A stretch of 64,000 bases of DNA from Bdellovibrio sp. GT3 (GTDB taxonomy: Bacteria; Bdellovibrionota; Bdellovibrionia; Bdellovibrionales; Bdellovibrionaceae). Below are positions 34,053 to 42,355 of the stretch, in pieces. The position numbers and the translations under genes are program-made. The stretch lies in contig NZ_JBBNAD010000004.1 of assembly GCF_037996765.1 (NCBI RefSeq), positions 186,001-250,000 of the forward strand. Direction: 5' to 3'. The notes beneath the pieces were generated by a model. The model was not told the origin of the DNA and made no database searches. It saw only the letters and a list, made by a program, of their open reading frames with translations. The stretch's first letter is position 1; the number at the start of each line of letters is the position of its first letter.

Positions 34053-34203
34053 TTTTAAACTGCCAAATAGCACACAAAGGTCTGGCCCTCTTGGCGAAGG
34101 TCGGGCTTTGTCTTAAGTCTTAAATATCCTCAAATCATTGTCATCTTGTCCTCGGAGCACCAAACTTACATCTATAGAAATTACTCCAAGGAAAGAAGCA
34201 ACT

Positions 34204-35622
34204 ATGAAACGGATTTCTAATTTGCTTGTCGCAATGACATGCATTTTCGTGACTTCAGCCCAAGCCGTCGAACCGACTCCAAATAAAAGTCTTAATCCCA
34301 ATCCCGAGGTCATTGGCGCCATCAAAGGATGGGCAAATACCGGTGCATTGAAACTCAGCCTGCCGGTTACGAAGTTTCAGTTGAAAAATGGGTTGACGGT
34401 GCTGTTGGTCGAAGACCATACCGTGCCGATGGTCAGCTATCACACTTGGTACCGTGTTGGATCCCGTGACGAAACTCCGGGAGTGACGGGCGCGGCTCAC
34501 ATGCTTGAACATATGATGTTCAAGGGTGCGAAGAAATACGACGGCAAAGCGTTTGATCGTATTTTTCATGAGAACGGTATTTCCAATAATGCTTTCACGA
34601 CAAATGACTACACCGGTTTTTACCAGAATCTTCCTAGTGACAAGCTGGAACTGGTTATGGATATGGAAGTCGACCGCATGAGTGCGCTGGCTTTGAAGCC
34701 AGAGGACTTAAAAAGCGAAAAAGAAGTTGTGAAAGAAGAGCGTCGCTGGCGCATTGATAACAACCCAATGGGTGTGGTCCGTGAGACCATGATGGGCACT
34801 GTTTTTAAAACCAGTCCTTATCGTTGGCCGGTGATCGGTTATATGAAAGATATCGAGCAGTATGACTCTGACAAGCTGCGATTTTTCTATAGCACATTCT
34901 ACGTCCCGAATAATGCCGTCTTGGTACTGGTCGGGGATTTTGACACTGCAAAAACAAAATCTTTGATCGAAAAATACTATGGCGCGCTGGAGTCCCGTCC
35001 GCTTCCAAGAAGAGAATATCCAAAGGAAAGAACTCAATCTGTTCAACAAAACGCGGTGATCCGTCGTGATGTGCAAAATGATTCATTCATCATTGCCTTC
35101 CAAAGCCCGAAGCAAAGTGATCCTGATATGTTTGCCTTGGACCTGGCGGCAAATATTCTGGGCAATGGGTCTTCTTCCAGATTGTACAAGCGCCTGGTTT
35201 ATCAAAAACAGGTGGCGACCTCCACGTACGCCTTTAACTATGCCCTGCAGGACGCGGGTGTCTATGCGACGGGTGTGATGATGAAGCCGGGGATCAGTCA
35301 TAAAGAGACCTTGGATGTGGTTTACAATGAGATCTGGAAACTAAGAAATCAAAAAGTCACAGATGCAGAGCTGGCGAAAGCCAAAACTCAGGTGATCAAG
35401 GATCTGGTCGACAGTTTGAAAACCATGGACGGCAAGGCGCGCGCTTTGGCGGTTAACGAGATTCAAACGGGAACTTACGAAAATCTGTTCAATGATGTTG
35501 AAAAGTATCAGGCGGTGACTGCTGATGACATCAAACGTGTCAGTGAAAAGTACACCAATCAAACTCAACGCTCCATCATCGTGCTGGAACCTAAAGTGAA
35601 ACAAGGAGCTGCAAATGAATAA
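34204..35622 (+). CDS. Secreted M16 zinc metalloprotease, catalytic partner
   Basis: The start is ATG 34204, opening a signal peptide that ends AQAVE; an upstream in-frame ATG at 34138 lies in non-coding-like sequence. AAGGAAAG precedes it. The inverted zinc motif HMLEH (His99, Glu102, His103) and the downstream Glu in EVVKEERRW mark an active M16 subunit of 472 residues. The second M16 domain has GNGSSSRLYKRLV. It overlaps the next gene by 8 bases. M16 pairs degrade peptides or process precursors in the envelope. Confidence 0.93.
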   Translation: MKRISNLLVAMTCIFVTSAQAVEPTPNKSLNPNPEVIGAIKGWANTGALKLSLPVTKFQLKNGLTVLLVEDHTVPMVSYHTWYRVGSRDETPGVTGAAHMLEHMMFKGAKKYDGKAFDRIFHENGISNNAFTTNDYTGFYQNLPSDKLELVMDMEVDRMSALALKPEDLKSEKEVVKEERRWRIDNNPMGVVRETMMGTVFKTSPYRWPVIGYMKDIEQYDSDKLRFFYSTFYVPNNAVLVLVGDFDTAKTKSLIEKYYGALESRPLPRREYPKERTQSVQQNAVIRRDVQNDSFIIAFQSPKQSDPDMFALDLAANILGNGSSSRLYKRLVYQKQVATSTYAFNYALQDAGVYATGVMMKPGISHKETLDVVYNEIWKLRNQKVTDAELAKAKTQVIKDLVDSLKTMDGKARALAVNEIQTGTYENLFNDVEKYQAVTADDIKRVSEKYTNQTQRSIIVLEPKVKQGAANE

Positions 35623-37036
35623 GCTTATTCAACATCTGACCTTGCCGGTTGTCTGTGTGGCGCTGGCTTCCTGTGCTGGAAAAAGCTCCAAGCAGGATCA
35701 CCCTGTGCCGGCGGGTTACACGGCTGGTAAAAGTGCCGGCACCTTTAAGTTGATGCCTTATAAAGAAGTTGTTCTCGAGAATGGTTTAAAGATTATCTAT
35801 GTTCGCGACAACAGTTTGCCGCGTATCAGTCTGACGACTTTGATCAAAACCGGGAATATGCAGGAGCCCAAGGATCTGGCGGGTTTGAACGCCATCACTG
35901 CATATCTTCTGGAGCAGGGGACGCAATCCCGTGATGCGATGAAAATCGCAGATGAGTTTGGTCAGATGGGGACCGCTGTTGATGTGAATCCTGGCTATGA
36001 CACAACAACCGTTTATGCGGACGCCTTGATCAACGATGCTTCAGCACTTTTACAGGTGTATTCAGACATTCTGATGAATCCCTCTTTCAAGGACGGGGAA
36101 ATCAACAGAATGCGTTCGCAATTGGTTGCCAGCCTGAAAAAGAAAATCGACCATCCATCGGCTTTCGCAGACGAGCAAATGGATCAATTCCTATACGGCG
36201 AACACCCCTATGGTCGTGATTCCAATGGCACACTGACGGGCCTGCAAACTTTGCGCAAGCAGGACATCATTCGTCACTATCTGACATACTTCCGTCCGAA
36301 CAACGCAACTATGGCGGTTGTTGGGAAGTTTGATGCAGCCTTTGAAAAAGAATTTCAGGATACGATGGGTAAGTGGACGAAAAGAACCATCCCGGAGGCA
36401 GAAGTTACAAAAGCACCAGCTATTGAAAGCCTGCAGGTTAAATTGGTTGTGAAAAAAGGTTTGCAGCAGACTCAGATTCGCGTTTCGCAATTGGGTATTG
36501 CCAGAACCGACAAGGACTTTATCCCGCTTCGTATGGTGAATGAGTCTTTGGGGGGGAGTTTCGGAAGTCGTCTAAATCAAAAAGTACGTGATGATCTGGG
36601 ACTGACATACTCCATTTACTCTGGGTTCGATGCTCGTAAAGATCGTGGCAGTTTCGATATTTCCACTTTCACCAAGAACGAAACCGCAGCCAAAGCACTG
36701 GATGAGACTTTGAAAGTTGTAAAAGACTTTGTGGAAAATGGTGCGACGGAGCAGGAGGCTGCAGCAGCTCGCAATCAATTGGTGGGACAGTTCCCAAGAG
36801 CGATTGAAACATCAGATCGCCTGGCCTATAACCTGTTGGTTTTGGATTACTATGGTATCTCTTATGATTATCTGACTGATTACGTTTCCAACGTGAAGAA
36901 GATTAAACAGAAAGATGCCAATGCGACGATCAAAAAGCACTTGAGCCCGGTGAATTTTAAAGTCGTGGTTTACGGGAATGATTCAATCATTTCGCAGTTT
37001 AAGGACTATAAACCGGAAATCGTCAGAGTCCGCTAG
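35615..37036 (+). CDS. M16 protease-like lipoprotein, non-catalytic partner
   Basis: A 473-residue protein with a lipobox ALASC, so it is probably lipid-anchored in the outer or inner membrane. The M16 fold is clear (LENGLKIIYVRDNSLPRISL, GGSFGSRLNQKVRDDLGLTY) but the HxxEH zinc site is absent: the equivalent segment reads LNAITAYLLEQG. The Arg/Tyr-type sequence GSRLNQKVRDDLGLTYS is the signature of the substrate-holding half. With the preceding gene it forms a typical active/inactive heterodimer. Confidence 0.9.
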   Translation: MNKLIQHLTLPVVCVALASCAGKSSKQDHPVPAGYTAGKSAGTFKLMPYKEVVLENGLKIIYVRDNSLPRISLTTLIKTGNMQEPKDLAGLNAITAYLLEQGTQSRDAMKIADEFGQMGTAVDVNPGYDTTTVYADALINDASALLQVYSDILMNPSFKDGEINRMRSQLVASLKKKIDHPSAFADEQMDQFLYGEHPYGRDSNGTLTGLQTLRKQDIIRHYLTYFRPNNATMAVVGKFDAAFEKEFQDTMGKWTKRTIPEAEVTKAPAIESLQVKLVVKKGLQQTQIRVSQLGIARTDKDFIPLRMVNESLGGSFGSRLNQKVRDDLGLTYSIYSGFDARKDRGSFDISTFTKNETAAKALDETLKVVKDFVENGATEQEAAAARNQLVGQFPRAIETSDRLAYNLLVLDYYGISYDYLTDYVSNVKKIKQKDANATIKKHLSPVNFKVVVYGNDSIISQFKDYKPEIVRVR

Positions 37037-37056
37037 TACCAAAAAAGATAGTTCTA

Positions 37057-37093
37057 AAATCAGCCGGGTTCTTCACTCGGCTGATTTTTTTTA
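37057..37093 (+). terminator. Terminator after the M16 pair, overlapping DUF3750 coding end
   Basis: AAATCAGCCG (37057-37066) pairs with CGGCTGATTT (37078-37087) and runs into T's. The hairpin also encodes the last residues and stop of the convergent DUF3750 gene. Confidence 0.85.
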
Positions 37094-37845
37094 GAGACTT
37101 CGCTTGAGTCATTTGAAAATATGGGTGTGTCACTCATTCCCACTCTTCCGATAAAAGGAAGTTTTAAAGCCGGGCGCGCGAAGTCGATTCCGAAACTCAT
37201 GCCCAAAAAATTCAATTCAATTCCCTCGGCCAATCCGATACTGGCTCCAAGCATGCCAAAAATCGAAAGCTGTACTCCGGTGCCTGATTCAGTGATCCCT
37301 ACCGGCTGACCCTTGCCAATCCAGTCCTTGCCGACCGCATGGGGCGGTAGATCCGTATAAATGCCAGGCGTGTTTCTCATGACGTAGGAAACAAAAGTGT
37401 TGCTGTTGGGGCCGGGGTAGATGCGGTAAGACTGTGGATAGGGATAACTTTCGATGGATTTCACCAAGTGCGGAATCATTTCTTCAGCGGCAGCGCCTCG
37501 GACATCCAAATGCAGTGTCGGGTCGTTGCCGAACCACTTTTGATCCGGCTGGCGCTGTGTTTGGCGAATGACCGGGAGACCGCGATTGGCGTAGTAACCG
37601 ATCACCTCAACAACATTCCAATCTGGTGCGTTTGCATTTTTATAAGCGATCCATGAGTGAACGGCTAAGTTGCCTTTCCATCCATAGGTACGTGCGGAAT
37701 AGATCTGAACGATGGCGCGGGGTTCTTGTTGGGGAGTTGGTGCGATTCCAACAGAGCTGCGATCTGCAGTTCTCCAGTCGTTGGCTGTGGCGGAAGATGA
37801 GGCGATTAAGAATAGACCCAACAGGGTGATGGCTTTGATCTTCAT
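37060..37845 (-). CDS. DUF3750 family secreted protein
   Basis: The start is set at ATG 37845 with signal peptide MKIKAITLLGL ending TATA; the longer frame begins with a GTG in the terminator of the upstream gene and is rejected. The 261-residue product matches the DUF3750 pattern as I know it: QIYSARTYGWKGNLAVHSWIAYK, then YYANRGLPVIR, and PGPNSNTFVSYV. The family is of unknown function. Conserved His, Ser and Asn suggest an enzymatic fold, but this is inference. Confidence 0.8.
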   Translation of the reverse strand: MKIKAITLLGLFLIASSSATANDWRTADRSSVGIAPTPQQEPRAIVQIYSARTYGWKGNLAVHSWIAYKNANAPDWNVVEVIGYYANRGLPVIRQTQRQPDQKWFGNDPTLHLDVRGAAAEEMIPHLVKSIESYPYPQSYRIYPGPNSNTFVSYVMRNTPGIYTDLPPHAVGKDWIGKGQPVGITESGTGVQLSIFGMLGASIGLAEGIELNFLGMSFGIDFARPALKLPFIGRVGMSDTPIFSNDSSEVSKKNQPSEEPG

Positions 37846-37870
37846 ACAGATAAGAGTATCTGAAAAGAAA

Positions 37871-37900
37871 CAAAAAAGGGGTGTGAAAATCACACCCCTT
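37871..37900 (-). terminator. Terminator of the membrane-anchored secreted protein gene
   Basis: AAGGGGTGTG (37876-37885) pairs with CACACCCCTT (37891-37900); on the minus strand it is followed by a run of six T's. Confidence 0.9.
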
Positions 37901-37920
37901 AAGGAAAATAACGATTTCTC

Positions 37921-38640
37921 TTATTTGCGCTTGTTCTTTTTCGCACGCAGGAAAATAAAGGCGCCCAAAGCAGCTAGCAAAAGGGCACCGAATAACAACA
38001 GCCCCTTGTTGGATTTGCCGGTTTTAGGACCGTCTTGGTACATATCCTCAGGCATGGCTCCTTGGATGCCTTCGCCAAATGTGCCACCACCAGGACGCAA
38101 CGGACCCAATTCAGGTTTAGCCAAAAGATTTTTAGAGGCGATCACGCGCAAACTCATGACAGCTTTGAAAAAGTCAGAGCTGTACTTTGTGTAGTATTGT
38201 TTGTGAGCAGAGAAAGTAACCAGAATGGCAATCTTGTCTTTGATCGTTGCAACGTAACGAGTGAAGTAGTTCGGTACTTCCGAGTTCATGTGCAAGGCGT
38301 CGACCCAGATTTGATCGTTTATGGTTTCTTTTTTGCTTTTATAAACCACTTTGGAAGTCAGAGAACCGCCGCCTTTAGTGACGATTGAAATTGGTGAGTC
38401 CAAATGTGTCTGGTAAAGCGGGTAGGTATCTGTCGGTCCCACCTCTTTAGCAGTCAGAATAATGATAGCTTCTTTGGATTCTTTGTTCTGTTCGCTTCGG
38501 CAAACCCATTCGGTTTGTTCAAGATTGCATTTCCAGGTTTCTGGAAGCTCAAAAGAAATGTAGGCGTTGCGGAAGACTTTTGCATTGGCGCTAAAACTGA
38601 GTAGAATAATTGCGAGCGGCGCTAACAAACGTAACATCAT
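37921..38640 (-). CDS. Periplasmic protein with C-terminal membrane anchor, unknown function
   Basis: The start is ATG 38640, after CTGGAGGAATCAAC; the longer frame to 38682 adds residues with no signal. The 239-residue product has a signal peptide ending SANA, a ~150-residue domain with two close Cys (WKCNLEQTEWVCRSE), a Gly/Pro-rich linker, and a C-terminal membrane helix followed by a Lys-rich tail. It is divergent from a LysR gene with a 78-base gap, so it may be that regulator's target. Confidence 0.75.
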   Translation of the reverse strand: MMLRLLAPLAIILLSFSANAKVFRNAYISFELPETWKCNLEQTEWVCRSEQNKESKEAIIILTAKEVGPTDTYPLYQTHLDSPISIVTKGGGSLTSKVVYKSKKETINDQIWVDALHMNSEVPNYFTRYVATIKDKIAILVTFSAHKQYYTKYSSDFFKAVMSLRVIASKNLLAKPELGPLRPGGGTFGEGIQGAMPEDMYQDGPKTGKSNKGLLLFGALLLAALGAFIFLRAKKNKRK

Positions 38641-38718
38641 GTTGATTCCTCCAGATGCAGACGATTGTAAGTATAATAACAAAAACCGCCCGGATCAAAT
38701 CGCAAAGGAGAAATTCTC

Positions 38719-39618
38719 GTGAAGAACCTATACCAGCTGACAACCTTTGTGACTGTCATCAGCGAGGGCAGCATGACTGCCGCTGCCGATAAGCTTTATT
38801 TGACTCAACCTGCAGTCAGTCAGCAGATCCGCAATCTGGAGGAAGATCTAGGTGTGGAGCTTTTGGTTCGAGGCGTTCGCCAGATCAAGGCAACACCTCA
38901 GGGTGAAGTCTTGTTTGATTATGCCAAAAAGATCATTCATTTGACCCAGCAGGCGGAAATCGCCATTAAGTCCATCGGAAATCAAATGAAAGGACAATTG
39001 CGAATTGGGACGCTGAACTCGATTGGTCTGCATTTAATGAGTCCGATTGTGGGCAGGCTTATGCGCCACAATCCGGATTTGTCTCTTAAAATCGACTATG
39101 AATCCGGCGAGGACCTGATCAAGAATTTTAAAAAGTCCTTATATGATGTGATCATTCTGCCGGAAACCAAGTTGGAGTTTTCAGAAGACATGGAAGGCTG
39201 CGAACAAAAGTTCCTGGTAAAGGAAGAGATGTGGCTGGTAGGGTCCAGTAAAGACGAGAAAATGCCTCAGCAGATCACATCCAAGGATTTGAATGCGTTT
39301 CCGGTGGTGGACTTCACTCAGGAGTTCCCGCGCTTTAATCGCATCCTTAAGGAAAAGATGGACGCCTCCCAGGCTCATGCCATTTTCGAATCAGCGAATG
39401 TGGGAACATTGAAACGTGTGATCGAAGCGGGACTGGGTTGGGGTTTTCTGCCAGCTCATTCCGTGAAAAAACAGGTTCGCTCCGGGCGCTTGAATCGCGT
39501 TTACGTTAAGGATCTTTCGTACGAAATGGATCTGACGTTCTATTATAAAAAGAACTCCACCAACAAGCCTTTGGTCGAGATCTTCTATTCGACTTTGGCA
39601 GGGCAGGAAAAAGCCTAG
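38719..39618 (+). CDS. LysR-family transcriptional regulator
   Basis: A 299-residue DNA-binding regulator. The winged helix-turn-helix is clear (TTFVTVISEGSMTAAADKLY, SQQIRNLEEDLG) and the effector domain follows from ~90. GTG 38719 follows CAAAGGAGA. The divergent membrane-anchored secreted protein is the most likely target. Ligand unknown. Confidence 0.9.
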   Translation: MKNLYQLTTFVTVISEGSMTAAADKLYLTQPAVSQQIRNLEEDLGVELLVRGVRQIKATPQGEVLFDYAKKIIHLTQQAEIAIKSIGNQMKGQLRIGTLNSIGLHLMSPIVGRLMRHNPDLSLKIDYESGEDLIKNFKKSLYDVIILPETKLEFSEDMEGCEQKFLVKEEMWLVGSSKDEKMPQQITSKDLNAFPVVDFTQEFPRFNRILKEKMDASQAHAIFESANVGTLKRVIEAGLGWGFLPAHSVKKQVRSGRLNRVYVKDLSYEMDLTFYYKKNSTNKPLVEIFYSTLAGQEKA

Positions 39619-39633
39619 CCCTTGGTTCGTCTA

Positions 39634-39695
39634 TAAAAACTGTCACATTTTTCCGAAAAGTACATTGACGCAAGTTTAGTAACTTTTTCGGAAAA
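39634..39695 (+). promoter_or_regulatory. Sigma28-like promoter and inverted repeat ahead of the chemoreceptor
   Basis: TAAAAACT (39634-39641), 10-base spacer, TCCGAAAA (39652-39659) fits a flagellar/chemotaxis sigma28 promoter. The promoter's downstream half lies in an inverted repeat (TTTTCCGAAAAGT at 39649-39661 with ACTTTTTCGGAAAA at 39682-39695), which could bind a regulator or form a leader hairpin. Confidence 0.5.
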
Positions 39696-39703
39696 GGTGC
39701 TTT

Positions 39704-41539
39704 GTGAAAGTTAAACCGTCCATACAAATTAAGATGTCAGTGCCAATCATCTTCATCGCCATTCTCGTATTCGCGGCGATGAACTTCCTTGTTGCACGAA
39801 ACAGCTTGAAGACAGCTGAAAAGCAGGCTGTGGATGAAACTACGGCGATTGCCAAGGCCTATGCCAATGAAATGCGCCTTCAGGCGGAAGCGGGTTTGGG
39901 GACAGCGCGGATTCTGGCGCAGCACCTAAAATCCAATCGAATGAATCAACATGTCGAGAGAACCCCTGTTGAACACACCTTTAAAAGCATTCTTGAAAGC
40001 AATAAAAGTTTGATTGGTGTTTGGACTGCATGGGAACCGAATGCCTGGGATGGACAGGATGCCAAGTTTGCCAATACACCTGGTTATGATAGCACGGGTC
40101 GCTTTATTCCATACCTAAGTTACGCCGAAGGCAAAGCAGTTCTGACGCCGTTATTGGATTATGAAAAACAGGGAGCAGGGGACTATTATCTTGTGCCCAA
40201 AGCCCGTGGTAAGGAAACCATGGTGGATCCTTATCTTTATCCGGTGGATGGTCAGCAGGTATTGATGACTTCAGCGGTGGCGCCGATTTTTGTGGATGGT
40301 AAATTTGTGGGTGCGGCGGGAGTCGACCTGCCATTGAAGTCATTGCAGGAAGAAGCTTCTCACATCAAACCATTTGAATCATCAGTTGCATTCTTGGTGA
40401 CGGACAAAGGGCACTTTGCTGCGCATCCGGATTCCAAAATGATCACTCAGAATGCGAAGTTTGCAGTAGATGATGAAAAATTCAAAGCGGCTTTCACCAA
40501 AGGTGAAGGCCTGGTTGTGAGTGGGATGGATCCTGAGCTGAAGGAAGATTTCTTGTACGTGGTCACGCCGGTGCCAATGGGTTTGACCGAGACCTCCTGG
40601 TCCTTGGTGGTCAGAACTCCACTTAAAGATGTCATGGCTGATGCCCGTTCCATGGTGATGACTCAAATTATCATCGCAATTGCCGGGACTTTGATTCTTC
40701 TTGTAGCAGTTCAATTTATTGCAATCTACATTTCCAAATCCGTCAGTCGTATCACAGATCGCCTGTCGGCATCCGGCGACAATGTAAGTACAGCCATTGA
40801 ACAGCTTTCGTTGGCAGGTCAAAGTCTGTCCCAATCGGCAAGTGAGTCGGCAGCTTCTTTGGAAGAGACTGTCGCGGCCTTGGAGGAAATGAGCTCCATG
40901 GTGCGCATGAATTCCGAAAATGCAAAACAGGCGGCGACGTTGTCGTCGCAGTCTTCGGAGTCAGCGCATAAGGGTGAGGTCGAGATGGAGGCGTTGATCC
41001 AATCAATGACTGAAATCGCGAAATCCAGCAAAGAGATCGAAGAGATCATCAACGTTATCGATGATATTGCATTCCAAACCAATCTGCTGGCGCTGAATGC
41101 TGCCGTCGAGGCGGCAAGAGCCGGAGAGCAGGGGAAAGGTTTTGCGGTCGTTGCAGAAGCCGTTCGTGCATTGGCAGCAAGGTCTGCAGTTGCAGCAAAA
41201 GATATCAACACACTGATTAAAACCAGCGTGACCAAAGTTGAAAACGGCGCTCAGCAAGCTCATCGTTCTGGTGAGGTTTTAAAAGGCATCGTTATTTCAG
41301 TTAAAAAGGTTTCTGATTTGAATCTTGAGATCTCGACTGCGAGCGAAGAGCAGGCGACGGGGATTCAACAGATTTCAAAGGCCATGAATCAACTGGATGC
41401 TTCGGTGCAGTCCAATGCGGCTTCTTCAGAGGAGATTGCCGGGACTTCCACGGATATTAGCCATCAGGCGAACGATATGAAGTCCGCCACGGTGGATATG
41501 AATGTCTTTGTTCATGGTGAAGATAAGCGCGCGGCTTAA
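39704..41539 (+). CDS. Methyl-accepting chemotaxis protein with Cache sensor domain
   Basis: A 611-residue inner-membrane chemoreceptor. An N-terminal transmembrane segment (~10-28) is followed by a periplasmic double-Cache-like domain (~35-310; GAAGVDLPLKSLQEEA, FLVTDKGHFAAHPDS), a second transmembrane segment, and a cytoplasmic signalling domain with the conserved hairpin IDDIAFQTNLLALNAAVEAA. No obvious C-terminal CheR pentapeptide is visible. GTG 39704 follows AAAAGGTGC. The sigma28-like promoter fits its role in chemotaxis. Ligand unknown. Confidence 0.93.
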   Translation: MKVKPSIQIKMSVPIIFIAILVFAAMNFLVARNSLKTAEKQAVDETTAIAKAYANEMRLQAEAGLGTARILAQHLKSNRMNQHVERTPVEHTFKSILESNKSLIGVWTAWEPNAWDGQDAKFANTPGYDSTGRFIPYLSYAEGKAVLTPLLDYEKQGAGDYYLVPKARGKETMVDPYLYPVDGQQVLMTSAVAPIFVDGKFVGAAGVDLPLKSLQEEASHIKPFESSVAFLVTDKGHFAAHPDSKMITQNAKFAVDDEKFKAAFTKGEGLVVSGMDPELKEDFLYVVTPVPMGLTETSWSLVVRTPLKDVMADARSMVMTQIIIAIAGTLILLVAVQFIAIYISKSVSRITDRLSASGDNVSTAIEQLSLAGQSLSQSASESAASLEETVAALEEMSSMVRMNSENAKQAATLSSQSSESAHKGEVEMEALIQSMTEIAKSSKEIEEIINVIDDIAFQTNLLALNAAVEAARAGEQGKGFAVVAEAVRALAARSAVAAKDINTLIKTSVTKVENGAQQAHRSGEVLKGIVISVKKVSDLNLEISTASEEQATGIQQISKAMNQLDASVQSNAASSEEIAGTSTDISHQANDMKSATVDMNVFVHGEDKRAA

Positions 41540-41571
41540 TGCGAAAATAGAGAATCGAAAAAGAAAAATTT

Positions 41572-41604
41572 AGAGCGAGGGGTGGTCTCCTCGCTCTTTT
41601 TATT
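41572..41604 (+). terminator. Terminator after the chemoreceptor
   Basis: AGAGCGAGG (41572-41580) pairs with CCTCGCTCT (41589-41597) and is followed by TTTTATTT. Confidence 0.85.
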
Positions 41605-41607
41605 TGT

Positions 41608-42120
41608 TTAGTTGGTTGGTTCAGGTTCTGGGGCTGGAGTGCCTTCTGTAATGGATTCCAAAGCCAAGGTGGTTTTTGTTCCCGCAGTAACATCTGTCAC
41701 TTCGTGCTTGATCACACCAAATGGAACGTCGCCCATCCATGTTTTAATGATACGTCCGTCATCAGCAGTCACCGTTGTGCGGCAGGCTTGATAGGTGCCG
41801 GTTGTAACCGCGACTTCCTCCATTGTGCCTCCCATCATCGCACAATTCGTCATGGTGTGCTGCCAGGCATCCGGCGACCATAGACAGGACTTCATGATTT
41901 CTTCGGTGGTGGTTTCATCACCTTTCGTGGTGTCCACTTTGACGGTCCATTTGTGGGATGTTAAATCAAATTTTGTGACTTCTTTGGTGACGGACATGTC
42001 GGTTTTTGAACCGTCCAGTTTTTCCTCGGCGCCTTTCCACATTACTTTGTCTCCGACCGTTGGATAAGCCATGGCGAAGCTTGATGTCAGCAGCACGGCT
42101 GCCAGTACTTTGGAAAACAT
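41608..42120 (-). CDS. Small secreted protein of unknown function
   Basis: A 170-residue protein with a signal peptide ending AMAYP and two mature Cys plus a third near the TYQACRT segment. The C terminus is a Pro/Glu repeat (TPAPEPEPTN). It looks beta-rich. The ribosome binding site AGGAG lies in the loop of a 6-bp AATGAC/GTCATT hairpin directly before the ATG. No family recognised. Confidence 0.72.
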   Translation of the reverse strand: MFSKVLAAVLLTSSFAMAYPTVGDKVMWKGAEEKLDGSKTDMSVTKEVTKFDLTSHKWTVKVDTTKGDETTTEEIMKSCLWSPDAWQHTMTNCAMMGGTMEEVAVTTGTYQACRTTVTADDGRIIKTWMGDVPFGVIKHEVTDVTAGTKTTLALESITEGTPAPEPEPTN

Positions 42121-42137
42121 AATGACCTCCTGTCATT
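42121..42137 (-). promoter_or_regulatory. Ribosome binding site displayed in a hairpin loop
   Basis: On the minus-strand message AAUGAC-AGGAG-GUCAUU sits immediately ahead of the AUG at 42120, so the binding site is looped out by a 6-bp stem. Confidence 0.45.
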
Positions 42138-42355
42138 GGGTTGGTTGAACAAAACGGTCCCAGCATCGCATGAAGGCTTTTTCTTTTCTTTATGTATTCT
42201 GAAGGTGAGGTGTTAAGTCATTGTACACCCTTGAAAAAACTACCCAAGACTGCCGTTTCCTCCAGCTCAGAAGCTGTGAATCCGCACTGAAGTGGCCATG
42301 AATTTGCAAAAGATAAGTCCTGCAAATATCCCTCATTTACAGAACGGAGGTCGTG

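Noticed and set aside
34138-34203. Upstream start of the M16 gene
   Set aside because: Residues before ATG 34204 do not form a signal and the ribosome site AAGGAAAG fits 34204.
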